A DNA stretch of 64,000 nt from NCBI GenBank assembly GCA_963681505.1, contig OY811979.1, positions 3,824,711-3,888,710 of the forward strand, in the 5' to 3' direction. How positions within the stretch are numbered: position 1 is the stretch's first letter; every line of letters starts with the position of its first letter. The position numbers and the translations under genes were made by a program. Positions 13,766 through 25,260 of the stretch are shown in pieces. This stretch comes from Eunapius fragilis. Lineage: Eukaryota; Porifera; Demospongiae; Spongillida; Spongillidae. Under the pieces are notes generated by a model. That model saw only the letters and a program-made list of their open reading frames with translations. It ran no database searches and was not told where the DNA came from.

Positions 13766-14595
13766 TTGAATAAGTTATGTATCCCATGCATGCACGTTAG
13801 GATTGCATCCTTGGAGGAATGGGAAAATGTTGGTATATGGGATGCCACCTGCCGAGATAGCTTTGAACCTTCATACCTTTACCAGATCAACCAGTGGGTC
13901 TAGTCTAGTTGCTGCTTCAGCTCTAAAATATGAGTACTTTGACCACACTTATATGTTTTGCCCAGTTTACTCCTTTCTTAAAGAATCTTCGGTAGCGGTT
14001 GTCAATTGTCATACAGAAGGGCAATGAATCATACATACCTAATATGGATTAGTATATTATTTTTCTGTAAGCTCTTGTATCATAATATAATCTGACAATA
14101 ATAACTTTATCTAAAGCATCACAAGGATCACATTAATTAAATGCAACATTTAGTGTTGCACTTGTGCTAACTCAGTCTAAATACAGTTTAAGTTCTTAAT
14201 GAATTGAAAACATATATTATTTTTAAAACACGTTCACTAATACATAAAGAGGATGAAATATAACGATAATTGTAATGTGAATACTGCAATGCCTATAGTT
14301 CAACAGGAATACAGCTCCACCCACTGGAAGACATCACTGGGGTTGCTTGGAACAGACAGGTGTGCAAAGAGGAGGGGAAGGAGTGAGGGGGGGGGGGGGG
14401 GGGGGGGAATGGCTAGCCATTGAAATCCAAACCCCTGAGTGGTGTATTATAATGCCGGTAAGCTTAGTACGATTATGTTGCCATGATAATCACATGACCG
14501 AGTTTTATTTGTGCATTAAACAGAGTACAGAAATAAGACAGGGTTGTACACCTGATTCAACTACAGCTGCATGAGAGATGTCTGGCCTAACACAT
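13766..14595 (+). repeat. 0.8-kb direct duplication, copy 2
   Basis: Second copy of 12827-13627. Its G-run (about 14388-14407) is expanded relative to copy 1. Point differences suggest the duplication is not brand new. Confidence 0.92.
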
Positions 14596-15191
14596 TTGGT
14601 CCACATGTATATTTACCTTAATCTTAGGTGCTGTAAGAGCCACCCAAGGAAAAAAGAATGCTGCGCTAAAATTCATATTTGTCAAACACTAATCTCTAAT
14701 AATTCAGGAATCTTTTATTGGTACACTCAAAAGACACCATCAAATGACTTCTATACACCAAGGACACATCCCTCAGAGCAAAGGGTCATCCAAATGATCA
14801 ATTATTCATGGTGTGGTATTGGGCAAACAGGGCACTGTAGGGTATACAGATGTACAGTGTTTTTGCCACTAATGCAAGAGATATTTATGGAGGGTGGCTT
14901 AAATAAGAGTATGAAATTTTAGGGTGGGGGGTAACAGTTAATATGAATTGACCCCAACATGACTGACAAACACTGGAGATATCATGAGATCTCCCCCCTT
15001 CAGTGACTTAAGGTTGCACCCAATTAACATGAGCTTCACGTTTTGGTGAGTCATGCTGACGGAGTGTGTGCCACTCACTCCAGCTGCCAACACACATTTT
15101 ATACAGATGAGAATTGAAACAAGCTGGTGTTTATATGCTTGTAGCCCTTACATCATAATAGACTACTGATACACACATGGATGCTTTGGTA
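14596..15191. other. Non-coding stretch
   Basis: No gene, exon or repeat end recognised between the duplication and the MITE at 15192. Confidence 0.4.
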
Positions 15192-15421
15192 AACGAACAA
15201 AGGGTGATTGAAAGAAAGAATGGGTCATTTGTTTGTTCTTTCTAAAGGTGTTTACATAAAAGTAAACCAAAATGGATTGATCTGCAGTATGTGAATGATT
15301 GATCCACATCGTGGTGAATGGATTGGATCGGTCCGTCATAACAATGCAAATCATTCCATTTTGGTTTCAGAATGAATGAATAAAAGTCCTATTCTTTCTT
15401 TTCAATCACTCTTTGTTCATT
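15192..15421. mobile_element. Tc1/mariner-like foldback MITE
   Basis: A 230-bp element flanked by TA (15190-15191 and 15422-15423). The left end aacgaacaaagggtgattga pairs with the right end over nearly 40 bp. The interior also pairs (aaaccaaaatgga against tccattttggttt), so almost the whole element can fold into one hairpin. TA flanks and small size fit a Tc1/mariner-type MITE; the superfamily is inferred. Confidence 0.75.
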
Positions 15422-18417
15422 TATGTCGGTAAATAGAGCCTCGAGTGTCGGCTGGAAATACTTTTGTTGTGTGTGTGGTATAATATATTTCGTTGTGACA
15501 TCCATATCTACCTATGTATGTGTATGTACACAGACACCTATATCTGCCTATGTATGTGTGTGTACACAGTAATCACTGCTGTTATCATTTTTAGGGCACA
15601 TTTCTTTTTGGCCTTGTTTGGTCAGTTGACGCCACCATTGGCAGTGATGGCTGTAAGGCATTCAGCTTCCTGATCCGAGAGGTCTCCCAGGGTCCTCTCT
15701 CTGACGCCACAAAGGACAAATTCCACATGTTTGAAAAGTGTCAGGGACCAAAGAAACCATTCCCTGCACTCTTCCCACCTGAAGGTGATGTGTACGACTA
15801 TCAGTTTGTGAAGGAGGAGATGGGTGTGTGGCTTCCCTGGTCAGAATAGCTCAAGGATGCCCCATCTATCTCAAAAGATGAACTGTTCAACTAAATCATC
15901 ATCCCAACAGTGGACACAGTTAGATATACATTCCTGATGGAACTGTTGGTCAGGAATGAAAAGGCTTGCTTGTTTGTTGGGCTAACAGGGACAGGCAAAT
16001 CCATCTACATTCAGGTAAAGTGTGCACATCTATGAAAGAGGGTTTTAAGGTCTAACTTGGGCTTTCCACATGTTTGCAGGACTTTCTATTGAACAAACTT
16101 CCAAAGGATGTCTACAAACCTGTTCTAATCAAATTTTCGGCCCAGCCAAAAGTGGTAACCAGACACAGAACATCATCATATCCAAGCTGGATAAGAGACG
16201 CAAAGCAGTATTTGGGCCACCCATGGGTTGGAAAATGGTCAGTAGTCCTCATCTCCAGCACAAAAATGCCACATCAGTTTTGTAACGTTTCTGTCTTGGC
16301 CCAGATTGTCTTTGTGGATGATCTTAACATGCCTGCGAAGGAGACATATGGAGCCCAGCCACCTATTGAGCTCCTCCGCCAATGGCTAGACCACTGGCAC
16401 TGGTACGACCTCAAAGACAATATGAGAATGAATTTGGTAGATGTGCAGATAGTAGCAGCCATGGGTCCCCCCCCCCCCTCCCAGTGGGGGGCGCAATGCT
16501 GTCACTGCTTGCTTCCTCCATCACTTCAACTCCATCACGATTAATGAGTTTGACGATCCTACGATGTTGACAATCTTCAGTGACATCATGAGTTGGCTCA
16601 TCTCCAAAGGATTCGGCTGATCTTAAGCCAGTGGGGGACCAGATTGTCATGGTGACCATGTCTGTGTATAAGAATGCCATGAAGAGCCTCCTCCCCATGC
16701 CTGCTAAGTCTCATTACCTCTTCAACCTGCGCGACTTTTCTCTAGTGATCCAAGGGGTTCTTCTGTGTGGGTTCGCTATCATCACTGATGCCAACATGCT
16801 GAAGATACTCTGGGTCCATGAAGTAAGCCCACGTGTAGCCAGCCACATGGGTCTGGGTACCTGTGTAGTAAGCTTGCATATAGCTGCCTGGGTCTGGGGA
16901 TGGGTTGATGTGTGTAACATGGGGAGTGGGATTTTAACTCTTTAAGGTCTAGATCACCAAAAGTTGATAATGAACACATGACATTCCTATTGAAATGCAC
17001 CCTGATGATGTCACTGCAGGTCCTTTGAGTGTACTATGATCGATTGGTGGAAGACTCTGATCGTGCCTGGCTAGTAACATTCATTAAAGATATCGTCAAA
17101 TCCCAGTTTGATACTAACTTTGATGAGTTGTTTAAACACTTGGACAGCAATCAGGATGGTATGTTTCACACCTAACTCCCACTAGATTCTCTTAGACAGC
17201 TATGTGCATGTCTCTGTCTGTGTATTTATGTGGGTTGCACACTTGCAGGCAAGGTCAATGAAAATGATCTTGGCAGCCTCATGTTCTGTGATTTTGTGGA
17301 CCCCAAGAATGACACCAAACCATACACTGAGGTGATGGACGCTGACAAACTATGACATGTAGTGGAGAGCTACCTGGATGAGTTTAACAACATGAGTAAA
17401 AAGCCTATGAACTTAGTCATGTTCAGGTAAATATAGTAGTGTGTATCTATGTGGGTGTGTGGTGTGCTTTGTGGTTTAGGGCTATTGGCATGTAAGTACA
17501 TGTATAGAATGAGAAAAGCCCTGACCCACACAATACAAACATCATGTATTCCAGGGTTGCCATTGAACATGTGAGCCAAATCAGCTGAGTTATCAAGCAA
17601 CCTCGTAGCCATGCCCTCCTAGTGGGGGTGGGAGGGAGTGGAAGGCAATCGTTGACCAGACTAGCTGCGTACATGTCAGACTATGAGCTATTCCAGGTGG
17701 AGATAGGGAAAGGTTATACAGCTGTGGAGTGGAGGGAGGATCTGAAGAAGATCTTGAGGAAGGGGGCAAAGGGCACCAACCCTGCCGTCTTTCTTTTCAC
17801 TGACACAAATAAAGAAAGAAAGTTTCCTTGAGGACATCAGTAACCTGCTCAATTCAGGGGAAGTCCCTAACATTTTTGCTATTGATAAGAAGAATATCTG
17901 TTCAAAGATGCGACAGATTGACAAGTGAGGCCTTTGTCAGACAATTTGTTTAGCGCTTTTTGTTTGCACACATATACCTATGTGTACCAATGTATTTTTT
18001 ACTACCTAAGGCACATATACATGTACATGTATGTATGTTCTACCCCCTCAGGCAGCGGGACAAGTCCAAGCAAACTGACGGGACCCCTCTGGCCCTCTTC
18101 AACGTGTTCATTGAGCGTGTTCATCAGCAGCTTTATGTGGTGCTAGCCATGAGCCCCATAGGAGACACCTTCCGTACAAGGCTAAGGATGTTCCCCTCCC
18201 TGGTCAACTGCTGCACCATTGACTGGTTTCAGGTATGTGTTGTGTACGAAGCCTTCTGATTGCAAATAATGACACACACTGTTTAAACAATGAAGTGTGT
18301 GTTTAGTAGATACGCCGTTTTGTTTAGAGCTGGCCAGATGATGCCCTTACTATTGTGGCCAGACGTTTCCTTGATTATGTGGAGTTGGATAAGAGTGTTA
18401 ACCGATTAATTGCGGAA

Positions 18418-18475
18418 GACGCCAATTGGCGTCCGTTAATTGATGCTCGAAACGCGGAAGACGCCAATTGGCGTC
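18418..18475. repeat. Paired sub-terminal palindromes of P1
   Basis: GACGCCAATTGGCGTC occurs at 18418-18433 and 18460-18475, each preceded by gcggaa, with starts 42 bp apart and about 20 bp inside the left TTAA. Perfect dyads in tandem are candidate transposase or host-factor binding sites. Confidence 0.85.
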
Positions 18476-18682
18476 CAGCTGGAGACAGACGGTTTAGGAG
18501 GTTATAACTAAAAGATGCATCGTCATTTGCACACATCCTGTAACTTTTCGCGTTTGCCAGTCAGTGGTCAGTAAAGTATTGAAGCTGAAAGGCTTCATCG
18601 CTATTTTACATATCTTGGAAAACACGCTCAAAGAAGGTAAATATTCTGGCTTTGATAATTAATAGCAGTATTTTGTCATAGA

Positions 18683-18826
18683 ATGGCCAAGCGGGCGCAA
18701 AGGCTAGCTACGGACGATAACCTTGCAATGGTCGAGAATGCAGACATCGTGTGTAGTGTTAGTAGTGACGACAGTTGTGATGACGAGCCTATGGTTGGCA
18801 GTGACGGCCAATTTAGCGACCGATAG
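18683..18826 (+). pseudogene. piggyBac-like transposase N-terminal fragment
   Basis: A 47-residue frame beginning MAKRAQRLATDD and continuing into an acidic Ser/Asp-rich stretch that ends DGQFSD before a stop. Basic-then-acidic N-termini of this kind, including an LT/LA..(E/D)AL.M segment, are common in piggyBac-type transposases. No catalytic domain follows; the next sequence leads into the minisatellite. Similarity to piggyBac rests on this short segment plus the TTAA flanks. Confidence 0.5.
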
Positions 18827-19194
18827 ATGGAAGGTATCTCCGTAATTATAGTACGATCGATTCATGAAGGTGGGCGTCTTTCATTACTTCGTATAGATTG
18901 CCCTGTTCCTTGGTTCTAAGGTGACTTCCTTGACAACTACACGGAAACTAATGACATGCATGCCCAGACAGCTGACGCCATCTTTTATTGATATGTTCTA
19001 GAAGCAAAAGAGAAGATGGCTGTATGTCCTTTCATCTGTACACAGATAGACCCATCCAACCATCAATACATACACATAATGCCAATGCATTTCAGACAGG
19101 TGACAGCGATGCCTCCACGTTGTGCACAGCTGTACAGGGACAGAGATTATGAGTCACAATATGTCCCAGCAAACATAAAATAATGCTGGTGCTA

Positions 19195-21250
19195 CATACA
19201 CATCACCTTGAAACGCCCAGTGCATAACCATAGCTACATACACACCCACTGTGAAACCCCCAGCACACAACCATAGCTACATACACATCCGCCTTGAAAC
19301 CCCCAATATTTACGTACACACCCACCTCGTACCTCTCAACATACACCCATAGCGATGTACACATAGATCTTGACACCCCCAGCGTACACTCATGGCTATG
19401 TGCACATCACCAAAACACCCCCAGTGCACACCCATAAGTATGTACACATCCCACTCGACACCCCCAGCGCACACCCATAGGTACTCACACATCCCCCTCA
19501 ACACCCCAGCACACACACATAGGTATGCACACATCCCCCTCAACACCCCCAGCGCACACACATAAGTATCCACACATCCCCCTCAACACCCCCAGTTCTC
19601 ACCCGTAGGTTGCACACATCCCCCTCAACACCCCCAGCGCACACCCATAGGTATGTACACATCCCCCTCAACACCCCAGCGCACACCCATAGGTATGTAC
19701 ACATCCCCCTCACCACCCCCAGCGCACACACATAGGTATGCACACATCCCCCTCAACACCCCCAGCGCACACACATAGGTATGCACACATCCCCCCAGCG
19801 CACACACATAGGTATGCACACATCCCCCTCAACACCCCCAGCGCACACCAGTAGGTATTCACACATCCCCTCAACACCCCCAGCGCACACCTGCAGGTAC
19901 TCACACATCCCCCTCAACACCATGTACACATCCCCCTCACCACCCCCAGCGCACACACATAGGTATGCACACATCCCCCTCAACACCCCCAGCGCACACA
20001 CATAGGTATGCACACATCCCCCTCAACACCCCCAGCGCACACACATAGGTATGCACACATCCCCCTCAACACCCCCAGCGCACACACATAGGTATGTACA
20101 CATCCCCCTCACCAGCGCACACACATAGGTATGCACACATCCCCCTCAACACCCCCAGCGCACACACATAGGTATGCACACATCCCCCTCAACACCCCCA
20201 GCGCACACACATAGGTATGCACACATCCCCCTCAACACCCCCAGCGCACACCTGTAGGTATTCACACATCCCCTCAACACCCCCAGCGCACACCCATAGG
20301 TACTCACACATCCCCCTCACCACCCCAGCACACTCACATAGGTATGTACACATCCCCCTCACTACCCCCAGCGCACACACATAGGTATGCACACATCCCC
20401 CTCAACACCCCCAGCGCACACACATAGGTATGTACACATCCTCCTCAACACCCCCAGCGCACACACATAGGTATGCACACATCACCCTCAACACCCCCAG
20501 CGCACACACATAGGTACGCACACATCCCCCTCAACACCCCCAGCGCACACACATAGGTATGTACACACCCCCCTCACCACCCCCAGCGCACACACATAGG
20601 TATGCTCACATCCCCCTCAACACCCCCAGCGCACACACATAGGTATGCACACATCCCCCTCAACACCCCCAGCGCACACCATAGGTATTCACACATCCCC
20701 CTCAACACCCCCAGCACACACACATAGGTATGCACACATCCCCCTCAACACCCCCAGCGCACACACATAGGTATGTACACATCCCCCTCAACACCCCCAG
20801 CGCACACACATAGGTATGCACACATCCCCCTCAACACCCCCAGCGCACACACATAGGTATGTACACATCCCCCTCACCACCCCCAGCGCACACACATAGG
20901 TATGTACACATCCCCCTCAACACCCCCAGCGCACACACATAGGTATGTACACATCCCCCTCACCACCCCCAGCGCACACACATAGGTATGCACACATCCC
21001 CCTCAACACCCCCAGCGCACACACATAGGTATGCACACATCCCCCTCACCACCCCCAGCGCACACACATAGGCATGCACACATCCCCCTCAACACCCCCA
21101 GCGCACACACATAGGTATGCACACATCGCCCTCAACACCCCCAGTGCACACACATAGGTATGTACACATCCCCCTCAACACCCCCCAGCGCACACACATA
21201 GGTATGCACACATCCCCCTCAACACCCTAGTGCACACCATAGCTATGCAC
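19195..21250. repeat. 43-bp minisatellite inside P1
   Basis: Roughly 48 copies of a 43-bp unit (caacacccccagcgcacaca followed by cataggtatgcacacatccccct), degenerate at the left edge and regular from about 19480. It occupies more than half of the P1 element. Minus-strand frames of 60-87 codons through it are artefacts of the repeat. Confidence 0.95.
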
Positions 21251-21990
21251 ACATACATGTACATCTCAACACCCCTATCCATAGCAATGTACTCGACACT
21301 CGTACATATAGAAATACCCTTCAACGGGTATGAAATGGTGTTCTGGTGTACTTACCACCCCAAAGTACTTGCTTACAAACTACTTGCTTACCACTTATAA
21401 TTTGAATTACAAGTCCCCGCCTGCCAGTCACAGCGTGCGTCTCATTAGCTTCATCGATGCGCTTGACATCTTCCATACGTCGCACCCCTATCAATGGCAT
21501 CGAAGCACATATACGCAAGACAAAGTCAAACCGCAGAGTAGCAGAGCAAGCTGTTGTGGCGGTAGCATCTTCCACGGCACTAAATAGAATCAATGCTCGG
21601 ATGTTTTGACAACGCACCCTTCCCCGATATAGTCGAGAGAACAAAAAGGTTCTCGCATGCTTAGTATGCCTCAGATATACCACTTACTTTTCATTAGTGT
21701 GAGAACTGTTTCACCATGCTCGCGTCACAACGTCTTTGTAAACCTGTCCGTCTCTGTCGAACATTGTGATATCTGCTCTTGCTATGTTTCCAACAACGGA
21801 TCTCCAATCGGAATGCACTAGCGAATAACTGATCTACCCATCAGCCCGATTTCAAAAAGTTGCCAATATCAAAGTCGCTTCGTTCAAAACATATCCCGCG
21901 CCAGTCATACGATATCTAAATAAGCATTATCCACAAATTTTAATTCCGCGGTTAGAGGTTACGTAACGTAATAATTCCGCGTATAATCGG
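21251..21990. other. Right arm of P1, no recognised gene
   Basis: Unique sequence within the element. A 120-codon minus-strand frame (21321-21683) shows no domain I recognise and may be chance or a remnant of element-encoded protein. Near the end lie two attccgcg boxes and the palindrome ttacgtaa, just inside the right terminal repeat. Confidence 0.4.
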
Positions 21991-22951
21991 TTAAGGAGGG
22001 ATGTGTGCAGATGTGTAAGGAGTTTCATCAGACAACCAGGAAACTTTCTATTAAGTTTCACACAATCCTACAAAGACACAACTATGTGACTCCTACGTCC
22101 TACCTGGAGCTTATATCCAAGTCTGCTTGCTAAGAAAAGAAGGTATATGCTTTGTTGGTTAGAAATGTGTGCAACGCCTTATCACCTCTTCCTACCACAT
22201 AACCAGTTAACCATTCCACACCTGTTTTTGCAACCACTCCACCCCTGTTTTTGCAACCACTGTCTGCACCTAAATGTGCCATTCCATTAGTGCGATTATC
22301 ATTTTATCATGCCCTGCTAGCCATCTTTTCTATTTTCCATGTCACCTGCAGTGAGGTTCAAAAGCTTAAGAAGAGGTATGAAGTGGGTCTGGAGAAGCTC
22401 AAGTCAGCATCAGACCATGCAGGTAGCTGGGATGCAGATAGAACTGGAGAAACTGCAGTCCCAGCTGAAGCAGTCCAGTGAGCAGGTGGCGGAGATGATG
22501 GTGGTGATTGACAAGGAGTCCAAGCAGGTGGCAGAGCAGGAGAAGGTAGTGAAGGCTGACGAGGCCGTGGTCAACCAGCAAGCCATGGCTGCCAAGGCCA
22601 TCAAGGACGAATGTGACGCAGACCTTGCAGTGGCCCTGCCCATCCTGGAGGCAGCCCTCAGTGCTCTCAACACTCTCACCGCCAATGTGAGAGGCCCGAT
22701 ACACAGAATGGGCACAGTGGTGTATACACACACACACACAGGGTCCTTTTTCATGCCCTGATTGTGGTAAGAGCATTGAACCATGCCCTATCCCACATCA
22801 GAAGTATAATTTGTGGTGAACAGTTCAGTTGGTTGGTTTTTGCACAGTGCTTGCCACATCCTAGCATATCCAGTTGTGAGGGTACGTGGACCGACTCGCA
22901 GCCAATACTGTATCATCTTCTCACTAATAGACCACAGAGCAGGATCAGTTG

Positions 22952-23844
22952 CAGGGTTGCCGAAGGCCGGCCGACCTTTCAGGCCGGACCTTCTGGCCTG
23001 ACCTTCTGGCCGGAACCCGGCCTGAAAGTCCACTTATAAAAGATGTTATTATTAAGTTTAATAATCTCGCCTTGCAACTGGCTCCAACAGGGCTAAGGCT
23101 GAGGTCCTAGCTGCCTTATATGGGAAGCTGAACCTCAACCTAGTTAGAGCCAATGCCACAGCCATCCTCTCCAGGTGTTTTGTCCCTGTCTAGTACCTAT
23201 AATAGGGTGCATTTAATTACCTTACTGCTGTATATTCGTGTATTCAAATATAACTATTACAATAAACTTGAATAATATTATCACAAGATTATATAACAAT
23301 CACTGTGAATTAATCAGTCACACGATAATATGCCGCATACATCAGTAAGTTGCGCAGATGAACCAGACCGCCAAGACCGGTCCAGACGTAACTAATCTAA
23401 CTGTTCAGCACCCATGCATTGTGCTTAAGCATTATGCACGCCTCCAGTCGCTGAGGAAGAAGATTCCATCTTTGACGCTGTTGAATAAGCTTGGCTCTAG
23501 AAAATACCCGCTCAGATGAGGCAGGATTGCCAAGTACTTTCTTGCAAGTTTAGAAATTCTTGGAAAACGCGAGTTGTGCAATTTCCACCATGCAAGTGGG
23601 GGGATCTATACATAGATAGTACTATCTATGATCTATAGGAGAAGTAGCATTCACTTGTCGTGTTTCGGGAACTGAAAGCCAAGCATCAAACTCATCCTTA
23701 ACTTCTCTACGTAGGTCGCGATCGTTCATTGTAAATTTAAATTAAATATTTTAAACAGAATTGTATTCGACCTTTCAGGCCACGAGCCGAAGCCCTGGCG
23801 TGACCTTCACAGGCCGGACCCTGACCTGCCTTTCGGCAACCCTG
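22952..23844 (-). mobile_element. hAT MITE (copy 1)
   Basis: An 893-bp element with ends CAGGGTTGCCGAAGGC and, on the other strand, CAGGGTTGCCGAAAGG. It is flanked by 8-bp target duplications ATCAGTTG (22944-22951) and ATCAGTTT (23845-23852), seven of eight identical. GC-rich aggccgg boxes lie just inside both ends. On the minus strand near 23475-23560 it keeps a frameshifted piece of the hAT dimerisation domain (KLARKYLAI, then ASSERVFSRA). It is an internally deleted derivative of an autonomous hAT element and shares its family with 62471-63348. Confidence 0.88.
23092..23175 (+). other. Exon-like open segment inside the hAT MITE
   Basis: Bounded on the left by a caacag acceptor-like site and on the right by an AGG/GTGTTT donor-like site. 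It encodes 28 residues without a stop (AKAEVLAALYGKLN, then LNLVRANATAILSR). It is not obviously present in the second MITE copy. It could be a captured host exon or chance. I do not recognise the peptide. Confidence 0.3.
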
Positions 23845-24150
23845 ATCAGTTTCCATCTGATGGAGGAATACTGCACCATCGTGATGAACTGTTTCAGTGA
23901 CATCTTCGCATTGGGAATTATCCATCTGAATAGATTCATCTGATGCAGGAACTTGAAAACTTTCTTCAATGCAAGCAGGTGGTGCCTCTGTTGCAGGCTC
24001 TGTATGTACTACGGCTGAAAAAAGATCACCGACATGATGAGTGACAACTGTTACTGTATTGCCGTCGGCAGTTAACGAAGACCCAAATGGCACAGATGGA
24101 AACTGGTCTGCAGTAAGCGATGGAGAGTTACCGGTAGCAATAGTCCGAGT

Positions 24151-24879
24151 AGATGCAGAAAAAAAAAGAACTGATTTTTGGATGTTGTGAAAAAATAGTC
24201 TACAATGCCCCCCTCTGAGAGCCTCTCTTCATGCAGGGCATCTGGGGGCGTGGCTTTCTTCATGCGTCCAAGATCTCGCAGTCTAGACAATGACAACTAT
24301 GACCACCTCCCAGGGTATCGTGAGGACTCCTCCTCCTCCACTTCACCTCCCACGACAGAGGGAGGAACCAATCACTGAGACATGTAAAGCCACACCCACC
24401 ATCTTAAGAGCGGGGTTGTATGCTGTAGGAGAGTGCGGGAACTGAGGGACTGTACCACAAGGAAGGTTTGGGGGTGGTGCCACTAAACTGTAAGTAAAGA
24501 AATGTTTCCATTTAATTAATTCCTTTGTACTGCAATTCAAGGTACAATTCATGAGGGTGTACTGGTTAGGGTTGTAGTGTGGGTCGACTTGTTAGTATGT
24601 GTGGACATGCTTGTTAGTATGTGTGAGCATACTTATTAGTATGTGTGGGAATACTGGTTTGGAGACAGGGTGTGGTGTGTTAAACTGGTTAAGTGACTTT
24701 ATGGGTGTGGTTGAGTGTCTCGACACTTCTTCCTCCTCCCCATCTCACGGGATGCCCCCTTCATGCAGCGTAGGTCATCCCTCCAAGAGCTTGGCACCAG
24801 CATGATGTGATAATTGGATCAACTTTTTATCTGTATCCATGTTGTGGGTTAGGCTATGAATGGGTTAGGTTGGAACCTC
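24151..24879. other. Non-coding stretch
   Basis: No gene recognised. Two Ser/Pro-rich short frames (near 24290-24380 and 24715-24805, +) both follow a tctcgaca/tctagaca-like start, but neither has a recognisable domain. Repeats of ttagtatgtgtg occur at 24592-24650. Confidence 0.35.
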
Positions 24880-25260
24880 TTTAACTATAACTTGTACGTT
24901 CGACTCAGTCAGGAACATTCCAGAGGTCCAAGACGTCCGGGAACAACTTTGCAGCTGTTTGATGTGGATGAGGATGAACGGGAGGAACCGGCAGTTCACT
25001 GTAACACGGAACAGCAACCGATTGAAGCACCAACCCAAGTTGAACAGCCAGCTGTACCTACTGTGGCTGCCGAGAAGCCTCTGCCCCGAAGATATCCGGC
25101 GCGGATCCGACGCCCACCCGATCGCTTAGACCGGTGGCCTCCTCTTTCAACGAAGGGGGTAGTGTTGTGAATGAACATATATAACTATTTTAGCGCACTT
25201 AATTTTATATGTATATGCGCATGCGTTGTATGTGCTGGCACCAGCCGGGCTGAAACTCAT
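24880..25260 (+). mobile_element. Ty3/gypsy remnant: Pol C-terminal tail and LTR start
   Basis: The frame ending at 25170 contains RRYPARIRRPPDRLDRW, the basic tail typical of the C-terminus of Ty3/gypsy integrase. It is followed by a purine-rich acgaagggggtag and then tgttgtgaatgaac, which looks like the start of an LTR. The LTR end was not located. The upstream Pol is missing, so this is a truncated copy. Confidence 0.65.

Larger units (their letters stand above)
18402..21990 (+). mobile_element. piggyBac-like TTAA element (P1) inserted in a dynein exon
   Basis: A 3589-bp insertion flanked by TTAA at 18398-18401 and 21991-21994. The terminal inverted repeats are CCGATTAATTGCGGAA and, on the other strand, CCGATTATACGCGGAA. 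Removing the element and one TTAA rejoins the dynein exon in frame: ELDKSV is followed by KEGCVQMCKEF, as expected for the family. Inside are two copies of a perfect palindrome, a short piggyBac-like N-terminal frame, and a 2-kb minisatellite where the transposase body would be. It is therefore non-autonomous. The class is inferred from the TTAA target site and the N-terminal frame. Confidence 0.88.
15595..22686 (+). pseudogene. Axonemal dynein heavy chain pseudogene (DNAH3/7/12 type)
   Basis: Nine exons with GT-AG borders are legible: 15595-16014, 16080-16237, 16305-16822, 17020-17158, 17249-17426, 17555-17924, 18052-18232, 18328-22142 (split by a transposon) and 22352-22686. In order they encode the end of AAA2, the AAA3 P-loop (GLTGTGKS), the [16 protein letters not shown] block, an EF-hand-like loop, the AAA4 P-loop (GVGGSGRQS) and the start of the stalk coiled coil (KKRYEVGLEKL). 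The live protein would be an inner-arm ciliary motor. The copy is dead: in-frame stops lie at 15847, 15892, 16618, 17026, 17353 and 17586. Frameshifts lie near 16143, at the poly-C of 16468-16480, near 17808, near 22115 and near 22430. The 3' part of the gene is not found in the window. The family-level match is strong; the choice among DNAH3, 7 and 12 is not resolved. Confidence 0.9.
22785..24150 (-). pseudogene. Transposase-like N-terminal fragment split by a hAT MITE
   Basis: Read on the minus strand, an open frame runs from about 24150 to 23845. It is interrupted by the MITE at 22952-23844 and continues from 22951 to a stop near 22785. Across the junction the protein reads VFLHQMETD then PALWSISEKMIQYW, with no loss of frame after removing the insert and one target copy. 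The DPALW..ISEKM..YW segment resembles the region before the zinc-finger (zf-TTF/ZMYM1-type) of DUF4371 hAT transposases. The upstream part is low-complexity Ser/Thr/Asp-rich. No catalytic domain follows, so this is a remnant. Assignment to that family is moderate. Confidence 0.55.

Noticed and set aside
24290-24805. Ser/Pro-rich short frames as downstream dynein exons
   Set aside because: They do not match the expected dynein stalk or AAA5 sequence and lack consistent splice phases.
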